This document shows positions 12,852-25,125 of a stretch of 64,000 bases of DNA, piece by piece. The translations under genes and the position numbers were made by a program. Source of the DNA: Pieris napi (Eukaryota > Arthropoda > Insecta > Lepidoptera > Pieridae); the NCBI RefSeq assembly GCF_905475465.1, contig NC_062245.1:12152001-12216000 (forward strand), read 5' to 3'. Under the pieces are notes generated by a model. It had not been told where the DNA came from, did not search any database, and saw only the letters and a program-made list of their open reading frames with translations. Each line of letters opens with the position of its first letter. Position 1 is the first letter of the stretch.

Positions 12852-14366
12852 AAAACGCTGATCATTTATATTTTATTCCCCTTAGATTCCTGAAGATATA
12901 AATCAATTTGGGCATCCTGTTAACAAGCGCGTCTAAGTGAGGTTTAGAATTTAATTATCGACATGTTTGCAAAGTAACTATTCATTAATCGAATTTGTAT
13001 TATTATAATTTATCAAACTGTCAAACTGTTGAGTGTTGTATTATTTTACCATTGTTGGGTTACTTTTGACTGCTACCACTAGCATTTTGGATTTGTTTCC
13101 ATCTTAGTTTCTTTTGGATTTATTAATCTTATGGATCCCGTTTGCATTGTGTGTAATGGTTATCCATGTTTATTTTAACGCTTAACCTCCCTTAGTGCTT
13201 TCTTCGCTCAACGCTTTTTTCTATTTCAAAGGCCCTTTCATCTTTAACCTCTTTCTTAAAAACAATCCAATCAGTGGCGACATCGGGACACCGGTGGTTG
13301 GGATGAAATCGGCTCGTAGTTCGAATCGACAGTAGCAGTAGGGTTGATAATACAATTAGGTTACGATTTGCCTACACACGGGACGATCTAGGGTGCTCCC
13401 CACTACTTCCGCGATATCGCCTCTGATTTTAAGGCCTTGTGTATACGCTTTCAAGCAACATCAACCTGTCCTATGCTGAAAACGAAAGTATTCTTCTAGT
13501 GTAACTACTGTTACGTTACGTTTAATTATATAATTGTATGTAGAATTTATTACGTGAAGTACCTAAAACATTAATATCTCGTCAAATGGAAGAGACTGCC
13601 CACGACACAGCAACTAAACATCCTTATTTATTATGTGTAATAAAGATTTTGCTTCTCTTTTCTTTTAACTTATCCAAGGTTTCCTAACGGGTTGCCTAAA
13701 TGGAATGATTGTTGATATAGTATTGCATTGCATAACTGAGATAGGTACAAGATGATCTGTTGCTGTCTCAACATTATAATGCAGTCAAGGACTGCTTGAA
13801 GGCTATTTTGTTAGTGCTTTTAGGGATGTTTGGTTTAGGGTTGATTGCTACAGAATTATTTAGTTGTGTTAAAATAAAACTCCCTGATTGTTTGTAGAGA
13901 AGAGGTGAAGATGGAATGAATTTTATTTTTAAAACTATGTACATTTATACCCAAAAATTATCCTACACTTACTACTTACTAGTATTAACATGTGGTGCCA
14001 AAATGATAAAAAAGATTAGAGAACTTAGAATTAATGGCTCTACACTAATAGGTAGTTGACGACTCTAAAACAAAACACCGCTGCATATTTTACTTCAACC
14101 ATAACAAAATTATTTTGTTCTAAGCAAGTCCATGAGTAATAACATTATGAGAAGGTATAATGGAGTGTGTTGCAAGCATATTAAAATAGTCATTTTCTCG
14201 TTTATCGTTACTATGTGGGGATATGTCAATATTAATATCACAACAGAGTATTATATTTCTGTACATACCTAAACTTGTAGCAACGATTTCAATTAGTGAC
14301 TAGGTAAATATATAGCAATAATACATGTTACTAAGCTAACTTTCAATTGTACTAAAGTCCTTTGAT
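12852..14366. other. No gene seen
   Basis: AT-rich intergenic DNA with short open frames only. A patch at about 13260-13440 is less AT-rich and contains AGTGGCGACATCGGGACACC, which could be a decayed transposon end but has no visible partner. Confidence 0.4.
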
Positions 14367-14430
14367 GCAGCTGGGGATCTATGATCTCAGGGATGAGGTC
14401 GCGCTGAAGCCACTACGCCAACACTGCTCT
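14367..14430 (-). mobile_element. SINE fragment (head only)
   Basis: On the - strand it reads AGCAGTGTTGGCGTAGTGGC and on through the CCTGAGATCATAGATCCCC region, the tRNA-like head of the window's main SINE. The B box is mutated and the body is missing. Confidence 0.65.
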
Positions 14431-15125
14431 ATATTTATTTCAGCTAATACTCCTAAAATTTCGATAAAAGAATTATTAACTCACTGTTAAGAAAGATGGT
14501 TCACCTTCTTTTTCCCGAATGAATATTTTTTATTTATAAATTCCCGAACTAAGTAGAGGAGGGGATTGTCAGACAAGTTTACTTAGTCGGAGATGATATT
14601 GGTGATGAATGTGTAGTATTAGATAATTTTCAAGGCGTTGGTTTTGTTAAATGTTTTTAAAGCCTCCATCACTCCTTGAATAGTGAATTTACTAATAAGT
14701 CACGTTCAGTTTCTCTTGCTAGAGAAATTCCTATACATTAACAGACCCAAATGTCAGACTGAGCATCGGGGAAATTGCTTTAAATACATTTGAGTAATCA
14801 TCAACAAATGAACCAATAAACTTGGCAAACAAGTTAAACTCGAAAAAGTAATTTCGTGTGCAAATGAAAGGAGGCAATTGGATCGGCACTTATTTCAGCG
14901 TGTTTGTGTTTGATCTTTTAAATATTTTGACCTTGCGTACAGAGCTCGCTGTTTATTTGGTAAATTAGGTGCATATCTAATGGCAGTGCGCTTTGCTGTC
15001 CTGCATTCGATTCTAGGAAAAAAATGTTCCGAGTTTTACTGATTAGTTTGATATAAATACAATCGCAGTTTATTTAAAATACTGTTAGTTGCTGTCAAAG
15101 CATACAAGTTTTATATAGGAAGACA

Positions 15126-15320
15126 AATCAAATCAAAATCATTTATTAATTTAGGTAATACATTACACTTACGGACGTACGCACAACGGACCAACCACGA
15201 GTCTAATTGCGGAGAAAGGAGTCCTTCTACCCTACACTTACGGACGTCAAAAAGAATCTAATTTTAGGAACTGCAACCATTACACCATGTTCCACATGAC
15301 ATCTTAAGTAATGAAATGAA
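15126..15320 (-). mobile_element. Non-LTR tail, family C, rearranged copy
   Basis: It begins with the AAAATCATTTATTAATTTAG tail junction and ends with the GCAACCATTACACCATGTTC segment shared by the copies at 7815 and 25783. The centre is replaced by a short duplicated block: ACACTTACGGACG occurs twice, near 15166 and 15234. A 79-codon open frame just to the right (15367-15606, - strand) is not recognisable. Confidence 0.55.
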
Positions 15321-15701
15321 TAAAATCAGCAGGAGGTCTTATCAATGATACTTCACTTTCGAGGAATTATAGTCCAAGCCGGTTTTCTACCCTATAAAAC
15401 AACACAAAAAGCAACTTATACGTGGAAAATCGATCCTGGGCAGCGAAGAGGATAATTATCAGGCTTTGATGTTCACCGGCCTTGTGGAATGTGGGGACCA
15501 GCTGAGACGCGCCGAAGCGTGGCTTCCCTGCCACCCGATCAGTGGAGCAAACTGTGAACTTGACCTTAATTAACGATTTCAATGACCTATATATACGCTT
15601 TGACAATTCACGGATGTAATTGATAGGTATTTTTTATTATTTATCAAGAAGTCTATATAAAACATACAAAAAACTTTATTATATTTTTACCACGTTATCG
15701 T

Positions 15702-15935
15702 TAGGTCTTAGCCTCAGATTTCTGAATCTGATTCATGATCATTTTTAAATCTAACAGGCAAGTAGATGATCAGCCTCCTGTGCCTGACACACGCCGTCGA
15801 CTTTTTGGTCTAAGACATGTCGGTTTCCTCACGATGTTTTCCTTCACCGTTCGAGCAAATGTTTAATGCGCAGTTAGAAAGAAAGTCCATTGGTGATGAG
15901 AGTCGCACGCTGAAGCCACTAGGCCAACACTGTTC
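15702..15935 (-). mobile_element. tRNA-related SINE with B-box deletion
   Basis: It aligns with the 9813 copy along the body and tail: TTAGGTCTTAGCCTCAGATT at the 3' end and the GTCGACTTTTTGG block. Between CCATTGGTG and ATGAGAGTCGCACGC, the segment with the B box and its flanks is missing. The A-box region and GCAGTGTTGG head are present. This copy should be unable to drive Pol III transcription. Confidence 0.75.
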
Positions 15936-15994
15936 TGTAATCACTGTAAATATATAATCATAATTTCTTATTTGAAACAATTTTTTTAAAGAAC

Positions 15995-16195
15995 AGGGGG
16001 CTTCCATGATGTTAAGTGATACCGCCGCCCATGGACACTCTCAATGCCAGAGGGCTCGCGAGTGCGTTGCCGGCCTTTTAAAAATTGGTACGTTATTTTC
16101 ATGAAGGACCCTAAGTCGAATTGGTTCTACATAGTGGTGGTGCGCGGCAAAACCTATTGAAAAACAATCAGTTGTGCAACGGCGGAAAAAATGAA
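15995..16195 (+). repeat. Dispersed repeat, family B
   Basis: It shows the family signature GCCGCCCATGGACACTCTCA, then GGGCTCGCGAGTGCGTTGCC, then AGGACCCTAAGTCGAATTGG and GTGGTGCGCGGCAA. Related copies occur throughout the intergenic DNA of this window in both orientations. No coding frame or clear termini could be assigned; it may be the 3' part of a retroelement. Confidence 0.7.
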
Positions 16196-16718
16196 TTCTA
16201 TGAAAACGTTACAAATGTTAGCATGTATGAAATAAAAAACGCAATAACAGTATAAAACGAGTTGTTTAGGAGGATAAAAGTTCATCATAAACAAGTGAAT
16301 TTAAAACAATCTTAATATACAATCTAGCCCCATAAATCTGTCGGCAGATGTTTGTGGTATGAAATTGTTGAAAATTGACGGATCGCGTGTATTTTCACTA
16401 TGTAATCTTGTGGCCTTTGCCCCGGCTATGCCATTGGCAATGATTGACAGTAATGAGCGACTGGAAAGTAATATTTTGGCTATTATAATCGACGATAATT
16501 CCATGGTAATTATGGCGTAATTCCTCACAATTGAGACATTGTATGTTTTTTGTTATAAAATAATTTTGACTTACTCGTCATCAAAATGTAATAAGGAAGC
16601 AAAAGTGTTTGTCTAGTTAACAGACGTTACCTGTTTTTACGAGAATTCAAAAAATTAAAAGGAGGAGGTCGTGTAGTATTTACTGCGCACCTTTACTATA
16701 TTTTGGATTAAGTATTTA

Positions 16719-16809
16719 CGAACCAATTCGACTTAGGGTCCTTCAAGAAAAGTACTAATTCGTGAAAGGCCGGCAACGCACTTGCGAGCCCTCTAGAATT
16801 ATGAGTGTA
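16719..16809 (-). repeat. Dispersed repeat, family B, fragment
   Basis: It holds the reverse complement of the AGGACCCTAAGTCGAATTGG and GCGTTGCCGGCCTTT segments. It stops where the family D retrotransposon tail begins, which suggests two abutting insertions. Confidence 0.65.
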
Positions 16810-16811
16810 TA

Positions 16812-17153
16812 TACTGATATATACGAAATTAGAGAATTATCACTAAATAAATTCAAAGCCCTCATTAAACGTAAATTAATCAATAAAGGTTTTTATAAAT
16901 TTGACCATTATTTAAATGATCCTAATCCTTGGGATTGATTTGCTCCAGTTCGAACAATTTGTATGACTCAAAACTTAGCGATTAAAAAGCGTGGCGGAAA
17001 ATTTCTTGCCAGTTCTTCTTGCCCGCTATACGCCCTTGACATGCGAATTGGTAGGAAATATAAATTTACAATTAATTTAACTTCTTTTTTGACGTTTATA
17101 AGTGTACTTGTTTACCTATATGAATAAAGTTATTTTGAGTTTGAGTTACATAT
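16812..17153 (+). mobile_element. Non-LTR retrotransposon 3' end (family D) with ORF C-terminus
   Basis: An open frame ends ...KFKALIKRKLINKG, then YKFDHYL, then NPWD and a TGA. This has the same plan as the end of the intact RT ORF at 30457, where KFKKCIKEKL is followed by YYKVNDYL and AWD. The following UTR shares the GCGATTAAAAAGCGTGGCGG and CGCCCTTGACATGCG strings with family C tails. The copy ends in TTTTGAGTTTGAGTT repeats, a microsatellite-like tail usual for this kind of element. It is 5'-truncated. Confidence 0.75.
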
Positions 17154-18390
17154 ATAAATAAAATGACCCGTAAACCAGAAATGGGGAATAGGCATTTCTA
17201 CGTATTTTGCAAATAACCCCATAGTGTAAATAATTGAATATCGCATATAATAATCATAAGATCCTGATATACGGACGCGCTAAGTATATCATATAATTAA
17301 GGACATTCATATATCTTGAATACAAGTATCATATCAGGAAAACATAGTTGTCCTTAGTTATCTAACTGGTTAGCCATAGGTTCATTTTCCTTGAATAAAC
17401 AATTACAGGAAGTATTCAGGGATTTGATGACAATATCTCTTAATTTTTCTAAACAAAAATATTGGATTGTAAGTTTAAATCTGAAACGAGTCATTTGCGT
17501 ACACATTTATTTATATATTGAAGTTCACCACATCATATATAATACATACATCTACAGTATATGTTACAAGCTATAATAATGAAAATATTATACTCCCAAT
17601 GTTAGATTTAGCTGAAGGCCTTATCCCAGCACGAATTGCTGTGTCAGTGTATCAGGGTGGCGCAGTGGTGAGCTGGAGCATAAACTACTCAACTCCACCA
17701 TATATTTTTTCCATTCGCCCTACATCAAGAAACAATTACGAAAAATGGAAAGAAACAATGTACTTTTTTGGAGTTTGGCGACCAGGTCCTTAACAATAAG
17801 CAAAAAATTACTTGTAAAATACCAGATTAGGTATCAGGAACTAAACAATGCTTTTTTTCAAATTGATTTCATTGAATTCGAATGAGAGCTGCTTGAACTC
17901 CTAGGTTGGTTTTTGGTGCTGTTAATTTTGAACCTTGGGAATGAATAAGGGACGACAATGTTAATGTTTTGTAAGAGTTTACCATTCTGTATTTGACCAT
18001 TTAATAATTTGTATAAGAAATCTTATTTCGTTCCTCAGTAAAGAGAGCCTATATAGCATGTTAAATGCTGCGATGTGGCTATATTTATTTGGCCTTTAAA
18101 GGGCAAGTATTAACTAATAATATACGGACCTTTATTCCAGTCACGAAGATATGAGTCGAAACTGTCCGGAACGTTTTTAATTCGCATATAAATGGGTACA
18201 GCACTGCACCGGGGCTATTTGAATTACAAAGTGAGGTACCATTTTGTTTTTAATATTGAGTCGGGTTGACGAAAATATCTCACATTTAGAAGGTTACGCT
18301 TTGAATTAAAAAGAGTCTAAAATCAAAATTTATAAAACGTTATATTAGAAAAAGAAACAAATAATTATGAGAAACAAATGCATTATATAT

Positions 18391-18680
18391 ATAGCCTAGT
18401 GGCTTTAACGTGTGACTCTCATCCCTGAGCTGGTAGGTTCGATTCCCGGCTGTGCACTAATGGACTTTCTTTCTATGTGTGTACTTAATATTTGCTTTAA
18501 CTTTAGATTAGATTTGTTTCACTTTAGGAAACCGGAACCATTAGACTCAAACAGTCGACGGCGTGTGTCAGGTACAGGAGGAAAATCACGCACTTGCCTA
18601 TTAGATTGACAAATAATCATGAAACAGATACAGAAATCAGAGGCCCAGACCTAAAAAGTAGAGCCACTGATTTATTTTTG
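18391..18680 (+). mobile_element. tRNA-related SINE
   Basis: The head is GCCTAGTGGCTTTAACGTGT with B-box-like GGTTCGATTCC. The body includes CAGTCGACGGCGTGTGTCAG and the end is GAGGCCCAGACCTAAAAAGT. Both Pol III boxes are recognisable. Confidence 0.78.
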
Positions 18681-20507
18681 AATGCATGATTTGTGTGTAA
18701 AAATTTATTAAAAACCGTTACTATATACAGCACTTTATGTAGATCGTATAGTTGTGTGTAAACTGACACAAGCGCCATTGTCCTCCGGAAGGTTCGAGTG
18801 ACTCTTAATGGTTCTATAGTCTTTGATATTTGACAGAAGGCTATTGTAGTCTAGCTAAAGACATTGTTTATTGAGGTAAAATGTCAAAGATTGGTTTTAT
18901 GTTCGATTAATCACCTATTAATACGCAATGTGTTCTCACTTCTCAGTTATATACAAGGCTTACCCAGAAACTTAGTTAGCGGTTTTGTTTACAAATAAAG
19001 TTTTTTAGGTTTTAGCCAGCTATACGCTTCAGTAGTCACTCTAAGCCTAAGGGCCTAGGCATACAAACACAGAATTGCTAAGCGCAATTACCTTCCTTGG
19101 TCTCTGATATTTGCCAGGTGCCATTTCTGCAGCAGTAAAATAGCCATAGAAATTTCATATAGAAGGATTGTACATTTAGTCAGGTCCTTACTACTAAATA
19201 GAGATAGAGAACAAGGATCAAATTATAACAGCTAAAGACTTCGATGAGAAGGTCTCGAGAAGATTCTCCACGCCTTCTTTTAATAACCGGAAATGACACT
19301 TTTAGTATTGCTAGGTTTTGATTTATCTGTCGTATGTTATGTTGCATTTTTAATAATAAAGCTTTGTTGTTTTTTTTTTCAATTTAAACCTGTCTTGCGT
19401 ACGGCCAATGGGCACAGAGAACTAGACCCACTTGAGCAGGCTCCAGAAGTTACCGAAACGACCTCTGACGAGAGTGGTTTGTAGATATCTGAAAACACAC
19501 CACACTATTCGAAAATTAGTAGCTCGTACATTGTAATTTGGTTTCTACAGCTGTTGCAATTTAATATTGCCGTAGGCAACGGTCATTTACACTAATGAAT
19601 CACATTTCTGTTGTTTATTTTTAAAGTGTTGAATTACGTAAAATTGTATTCTTTTACCGCGAAAACCTTGACAAGCTGTAAATGTTAATTAAAGTGAGAC
19701 AGTTGACAGTCAAAGGGCAGTCTTGATTAATATATTTTTTTATTTGTTTTATTTTAATTATAACAATAAAAATTTATGTCGTAAATATAAAAACTTTGAT
19801 GGCTTGGTAGTAAAGACCTTGGTTTATTCAATAAAGAATTTAAACGATAAATAATTGTCTCTAACTGGGAAACTACAAAACGCCAATCACCTTTAAAAAT
19901 CACATATCGTTTTTGCAAGTTTGCAAATAACAGTGGATATAACTAGCATTCTGGGCAGAACAAATTCCTTCGGGCTACCTTCTAAGCAAAACCTAGAAAG
20001 CAATATAATTTAAAATAAACGCAATCGTATATTCTTTATTGAGGAGTTGCGTGATTTCAAAACAAACCATAAGATAGACCTTCTAGACTTGCTGGAGTAT
20101 TTAGATCTGTAATCTGAATATATTTTCATCATAAATGGCTTGATTACATGATTCATTGGAATCGTGATGTCATGATCATTAATTGTTAGTATGGGGCTAA
20201 AATATAGATGAACATGCAATATAGGAATTTACCTTTAGCATATTTAATATTTATGTTGTAAAACGCAATTAATTAGTATTATAAAATTGACAAATATGTC
20301 AAAAAAGCTAACGCTGGTCCTGTCGGCCAGCGGGCTCCAACTCGCATACAAATATCATGAGGATATTGCCCTGTAGTAGTCGCCCGGGTCCGGCGGGAGC
20401 CAAGCCTTTTAAGCAAAGAAAGCCCCTGTTTAGTTAAGGGGAGATTTGACACTGCTGCCTAGCCTTTAGGACATATCTGCCTGATCACGTCTTATAAATA
20501 AAAAACA
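18681..20507. other. Mostly uncharacterised intergenic DNA
   Basis: No recognised gene. A possible terminal exon-like stretch at 19422-19484 is listed separately. A moderately GC-rich patch at 20305-20490 (containing GTCCTGTCGGCCAGCGGGCT and a GGCGGGAGCC motif) is unlike its surroundings and was not identified; it could be an old transposon piece. Confidence 0.4.
19422..19484 (+). other. Exon-like open stretch, unassigned
   Basis: After GGGCACAG a frame reads RELDPLEQAPEVTE and then TTSDESGL before a TAG stop. Acidic, proline-containing composition ending in a stop resembles the last coding exon of a protein. The acceptor context (GGGCACAG, with a long T run about 45 bases upstream) is mediocre. 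No partner exon was found and the stretch is short enough to be chance. Confidence 0.2.
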
Positions 20508-20831
20508 TGTGTGTGTACTTATGTACACGCGTTAGAAGTTATACTTCTTTGGCGTAACAAGATAAAAATCTTTTTAAAAACTTTGTCTTTCGCCTTATTG
20601 TAAGTTTGTAGAAGAAACGACAGTAACAATAAAAAAAAGGTCTTGAAATGAAAATGAAATTTAATTAAAGAAATGGTCATTTTTTATTTTAAAATGTTGA
20701 CTATGCTAACTTCAGGGTGTCGGTTTTTTGTGACGGTGTGCGGGTGTCGGTTTATTGTGACGATGTGCGCGCGAATCGTAAAAATTTACTCTCATCATTT
20801 TTTCCTAAGGCGCCAAAAGAAGTATAACTTC
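20508..20831 (+). mobile_element. MITE, family E (GAAGTTATACTTC type)
   Basis: The left part is GTGTGTACTTATGTACACGC followed by AGAAGTTATACTTCTTTGGC. The right end is GCGCCAAAAGAAGTATAACT followed by TC, an inverted match of that second motif of about 20 bp. Other copies lie at 29847, 45797, 49562 and 53722 with the same order of motifs, including ACAGTAACAATA/ACTAACCATAG and a GGGTGTCGGTTTTTTG block. There is no coding capacity, so it is a non-autonomous DNA element. Confidence 0.7.
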
Positions 20832-21224
20832 AAAACAAACCTTTCTGTAATTGACTAACAATAATATTTATAAACTATAATAAAATGAAATGAAAAAGTT
20901 GTAGCAATATAAATTGATATTTTAGAATTATTTCGTACTTTTGTAACAAAAATAAGGGTTTTTGTATCAAACACATTACGGGTCTTTCAAAATATCCACT
21001 GAATGCATAATGGAAAATGATCAAAATTCAAGGGTAAATTCATATCGCACGAGAAGGACACATCAATGATTCATGAAATGTAAAGTGTATGATATTTTTT
21101 TGTATTTTAAACCTAACTATTTAAAATTTAACTACGGTCACGGATTGGTTAAGACTAGTTTAGTAACTATTATAAATAGCTGTGTACCTATAGTTTTTGG
21201 GCTATGTATGCCTTTAAGTGTTGA

Positions 21225-21472
21225 AGTGTTGGCCAAGTGGCTTCAACGTGCGATCAGTGAGGTCATAGGTTCAATCCCTTGCTTTGCACCAATGGACTTT
21301 GTTTTGTATGTACGCATTTAACATTAACCGGTGAAGGATAACATCGTGAGTAAAAATTATGGCGTGTGACAGGTACAGGAGGCTAATCACCCACTTGCCT
21401 ATTAGATTGACAAATGAACATGAAACAGATACAGAAATCTGAGGCCCAGACCTAAAATGCCCACTGATTTTT
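21225..21472 (+). mobile_element. tRNA-related SINE
   Basis: It shows AGTGTTGGCCAAGTGGCTTC, B-box-like GGTTCAATCC, CACCAATGGACTTTG and the end TCTGAGGCCCAGACCTAAAA. Internal deletions remove part of the GTCGACGGCG block. Confidence 0.75.
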
Positions 21473-21834
21473 GTTTATGTCTTGTCTACCCTGTAAGTCC
21501 CTTAATTAAGGGGGCAAGCAAAATTCTGCCTCCATGATGGATAATTTTTGTTTACATGTTCTAATTGTTTTACTGGAAATCCAGAGAGCTTGATATGGAA
21601 CATAGTATATTTAATCTCAGGGTTTATAGTATATTTATAAACACTTCGTTGCATTTACAGAAATATAACACAATTGACACAATTAAATAAAAAGGAGGGT
21701 AACTGGTGGCCGATTATATCGATTATTATGTAATATATAAAATTCTCATGTCACAATGTTCGTTCCCATACTCCTTCGATACGGCTCGACCATATTATAC
21801 TATGATTTTTTAATGCATATTCAGTAAGTCTGGG

Positions 21835-22097
21835 AATCGGCTACTATCTATCTTTCAAACCCCTAAGTGATAAGGGGTCCACCCCAAAATTAATTTTTTA
21901 TTTTTTTTACATTTTTTTTTGTTTTTTATATTTTTATAATACAACATACAAAAATACATACAACCCTTAATCTTCACCCCTCTACGATCAACGCCTATTT
22001 TTTATTAAAGTAGATAGTTATTTTTATTGAACTAAAAAAATGTTTCCTAGAAATAATATACATGGGAAAACGACGTTTGCCGGGTCAGCCATATAAT
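21835..22097 (+). mobile_element. Possible Helitron-like remnant
   Basis: The right end GAAAACGACGTTTGCCGGGT followed by CAGC resembles a class of lepidopteran elements ending in GGGTCAGCTAGT. The expected CTAGT terminus is degraded here. The left limit is a guess. There is no coding sequence. Confidence 0.3.
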
Positions 22098-22540
22098 ATA
22101 TTATCGATTTAGAGCGGATCAGGCAAACTCTGTAAGAAAAAATATTAAATTAACGTAAGGTAATATGTATTGGAATAACTCAACTTATTTTCAAAAATGT
22201 ACAGAAAAATCTATTAGTACGAATATCCGATCCCAAGGGAACTCAACCCGAATTTCAATTATAAGCCAAGCAAATCTCTGAGTTGATGCTGGAGTATTTC
22301 GAATGCCCAGTCCTGACAGCTGACCTAAATATTATTGTGCATAAGTACGAGATTGCGCAGTGCTTGCGAGGTTTTACCACTTGTAACAGGGATCTCGATA
22401 CAACGTTTACTTAATAAAATTTCGAATAAAATACATATAAGTACTAGGTTTTACATCGGGGGTAAAAAATGGACACTGGCTTTTCTTAATTAGTACTTTG
22501 TACAGCGATTACAATAAATATTTTTTTTTTATATACAGTC

Positions 22541-22750
22541 ATCGCAGCACATGGACACCCATTTTTAGTGGATGCGTTGCCGGCCTTTGAGGGAAAAGTA
22601 TCTCTAAGGGAAGCCCCCACCGGTAGTCGATACCACAGTTCGCTAGTTAGCAAAAAAAGTGCCTTGTGAAACGGACTGGGAAGACTTCCAGCGGAGGTGA
22701 TATTAAAGGAATTTTGAATCTATACGGCTCGTACGGCGAAACGAGGAGGT
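22541..22750 (+). repeat. Dispersed repeat, family B, diverged subfamily
   Basis: It has CACATGGACACCC, GATGCGTTGCCGGCCTTTG, AGGGAAGCCCCCACCGG and GTTCGCTA. It shares this order with the copy at 53510-53660, so the two form a subgroup distinct from the 15995 copy. Confidence 0.6.
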
Positions 22751-23512
22751 ATCAAAATAAAAATAAATAAATATTTATTTTTTCACTATAATTTAATTTA
22801 ATTTGAAAATATATATCGCGTTCAATATTATTTTTCTGTGAGCAATATATAATTTAATATTTTGATTCGTTTTTAGAAGCAATTTAAATTTTAATTAATT
22901 ATTTGTTGCTAATTTGTATTAACTTTTGTTTCCACGCTCTCTAGATGTAATCATGACAGATCGCTTCTGCCGCACACCACATTTGGTGATTGCCAGCCAT
23001 CTGATATAGGATTATATTATATAATTTTTTGATGTTCTCGGACCTCAAGAGAATGCTGGACAAACATTTTGACCTGTAGAAGAGGTAATTGTCTAAACTG
23101 AAGCCTATTTTAAGCCTAAAAACAAATCGTACAAAATAATGATATCGAAAATATTGTTTAACCGGAATGAACGTTGTGTCAAATTCTATGAAAACAGATT
23201 TTTTCCATGTTAACCTTTGAACTTTTCAGCTGTTTTTCCATACATTGCTTATGAAATATTATTAATAATAAATGATAGTTTTGTTAAGTAAAAGAGAAAA
23301 TAAAAATACTTTATGATAATTAAACGTGGTAAGAGAAATGTGAGAACTGTTTATACGACAGTCGCACATTGCTGAAGGAAGTGCACAGCTCTTCCGGTAA
23401 GGTACCTTCCTGCGGGATCACGTATGCAGTTAAAAAATATGCGAGTCCTATATAAATAGCAGACGAGATATGGGTTGAACTTTTTATAAGATAAATAAGA
23501 TTTGATTTGTAC

Positions 23513-23846
23513 TCACCGAGTGAATGGACTGGGCACATGACGAGAGATAGCAGGTTGAAATGGACAAAAATAATTACAGAATGGCAACCACGTGATGGAA
23601 AAAGGAAAAGAGGCAGACCGAGCAAGAGATAGGCAGACGATATTAAGATAATAGGAGGCACAACTTGGACAAGAAGAGCTAATAACAGAAAAGAATGGAA
23701 ACAGCTGGAAGAGGCCTACCAAAAACGGGTCATATGATGTACTAGATTAAGTTTTATTTATGTTTAGAATTAAGTGTTTTTTTATGTAACTTAAATAATT
23801 GTTATTACATTGTACTGGGTGTCAGCAATAAAGGCTAATCATCATC
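23513..23846 (+). mobile_element. RTE-like non-LTR retrotransposon, 3' end
   Basis: Reading the + strand gives WTGHMTRDSRLKWTKIITEW, then QPRDGKRKRGRPSKR, a stop, ADDIKIIGGTTWTRRANNRK and EWKQLEEAYQKRVI. This order of a basic GRP box, DDI, TW, NRKEW and EEAY is the C-terminal signature of RTE-type ORF2 proteins. One internal stop is present. The end is an ATC repeat (AATCATCATCA), the usual short-repeat tail. It is truncated at the 5' side. Confidence 0.75.
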
Positions 23847-24043
23847 ACCGAGTGAATCATACGATATTAAAATGTATTGTGTAAGTATAGCAGCCGGTTC
23901 GATTTTCGGCGAAAGAATTTTTCCCAGTGCTATAACAAAGCAAACTGAGTAAAAGGAATATGACCGAAACAGAAAAATGGGTTTTAAAAACACTAATAAG
24001 ACAGATTTACTTTTATTAATTTAATAACTATTTTAAAAAAAAC

Positions 24044-24320
24044 AGTGGCGCTACAACCTTTTTAGGTATGTTCCTCAGATTCTCTGTCTGTTTCATGATT
24101 ATTTGTCAATCTAATAGGTAAGTAGGTGATAGTAGCCTCCTGTGCCTGACACACATCGTCGACTTTTTGGGTCTAAGGCAAGCCGGTTTCCTCACGATGT
24201 TTTTCTTCACCGTTTGAGTGCGCACATAGAATGAAAGTCCATTGGTGCACAGTTGGGAATCGAACCTACGAGCTCAGGGGTGAGAGTCGCACGCTAACGC
24301 CACTAGGCCAACATTGCTCT
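24044..24320 (-). mobile_element. tRNA-related SINE, near full length
   Basis: On the - strand it runs from AGAGCAATGTTGGCCTAGTG through GGTTCGATTCCC (B box), AATGGACTTTCATT and GTCGACGATGTGTGTCAGGC to AGGTTGTAGCGCCACTG. It is one of the more complete copies. Confidence 0.8.
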
Positions 24321-25125
24321 TGTTTGTATTTTATGGCTGTGATGAATTGTCTTGAACTTTGAGAAAATGACAGAAATGGATCTTAGAGACAAATTAGCAT
24401 GCGAATCAGCGCCACTTCAATGTCGTTGGATGATCAACGATGCTGTCAGCATTCAGCTGACTCGGGGGACGCGTGTTTGTACTGTGACACGAATAACTAA
24501 GAGCCTCCATCGAGCCTTCGCAATTTACCTTATAGGCTTATAGTATTGGCATACATTTCCTCATCCTGATACACTTGTGGAGATTCAATTGAATCAGTGC
24601 TATCACATATTATGCCTTATGGCAGTCCATATGGATTTTACCTGAAGATTCCCGGCGAAATAGTAGGTACTTATTGTCTCTTGAGATTATGTGATAATAA
24701 TAATAATTTATATGTAAGAATATGGTACAAAAATGTTATGGGGGTACAATAAAAAGTTCGATATTCTGCCACACATAATAGCGTGCAAATTTGTCTTAAA
24801 AGAAATTTTACATAGAAGTTATATACATTATGAGTCACATCAGTCAAATCTTATATTATTTGTAGTGATCATCCATCCATCATCCATTGGAGGTTTGCGG
24901 GACTTATAATAATATATTAGTGAATTTTACATTGAGTGTATTATTATATATACCTATAAGCCTGATCCTAAATTTTATCCTGCACATATATTATTTGATT
25001 CTGATGAAGTTAGATGGTCAAACCGCTGAGGCCTGGGTGGGATGGGAAAGTGGTAAATTCGTGTTGGAAACATCCAAGATGGTTTTACTGTTAATGACTC
25101 AGAATAGAGCCTGAAGTAGACCATG

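Noticed and set aside
23320..23722. - strand frames of 113 and 69 codons
   Set aside because: They are antisense to the RTE-like ORF2 end that reads on the + strand.
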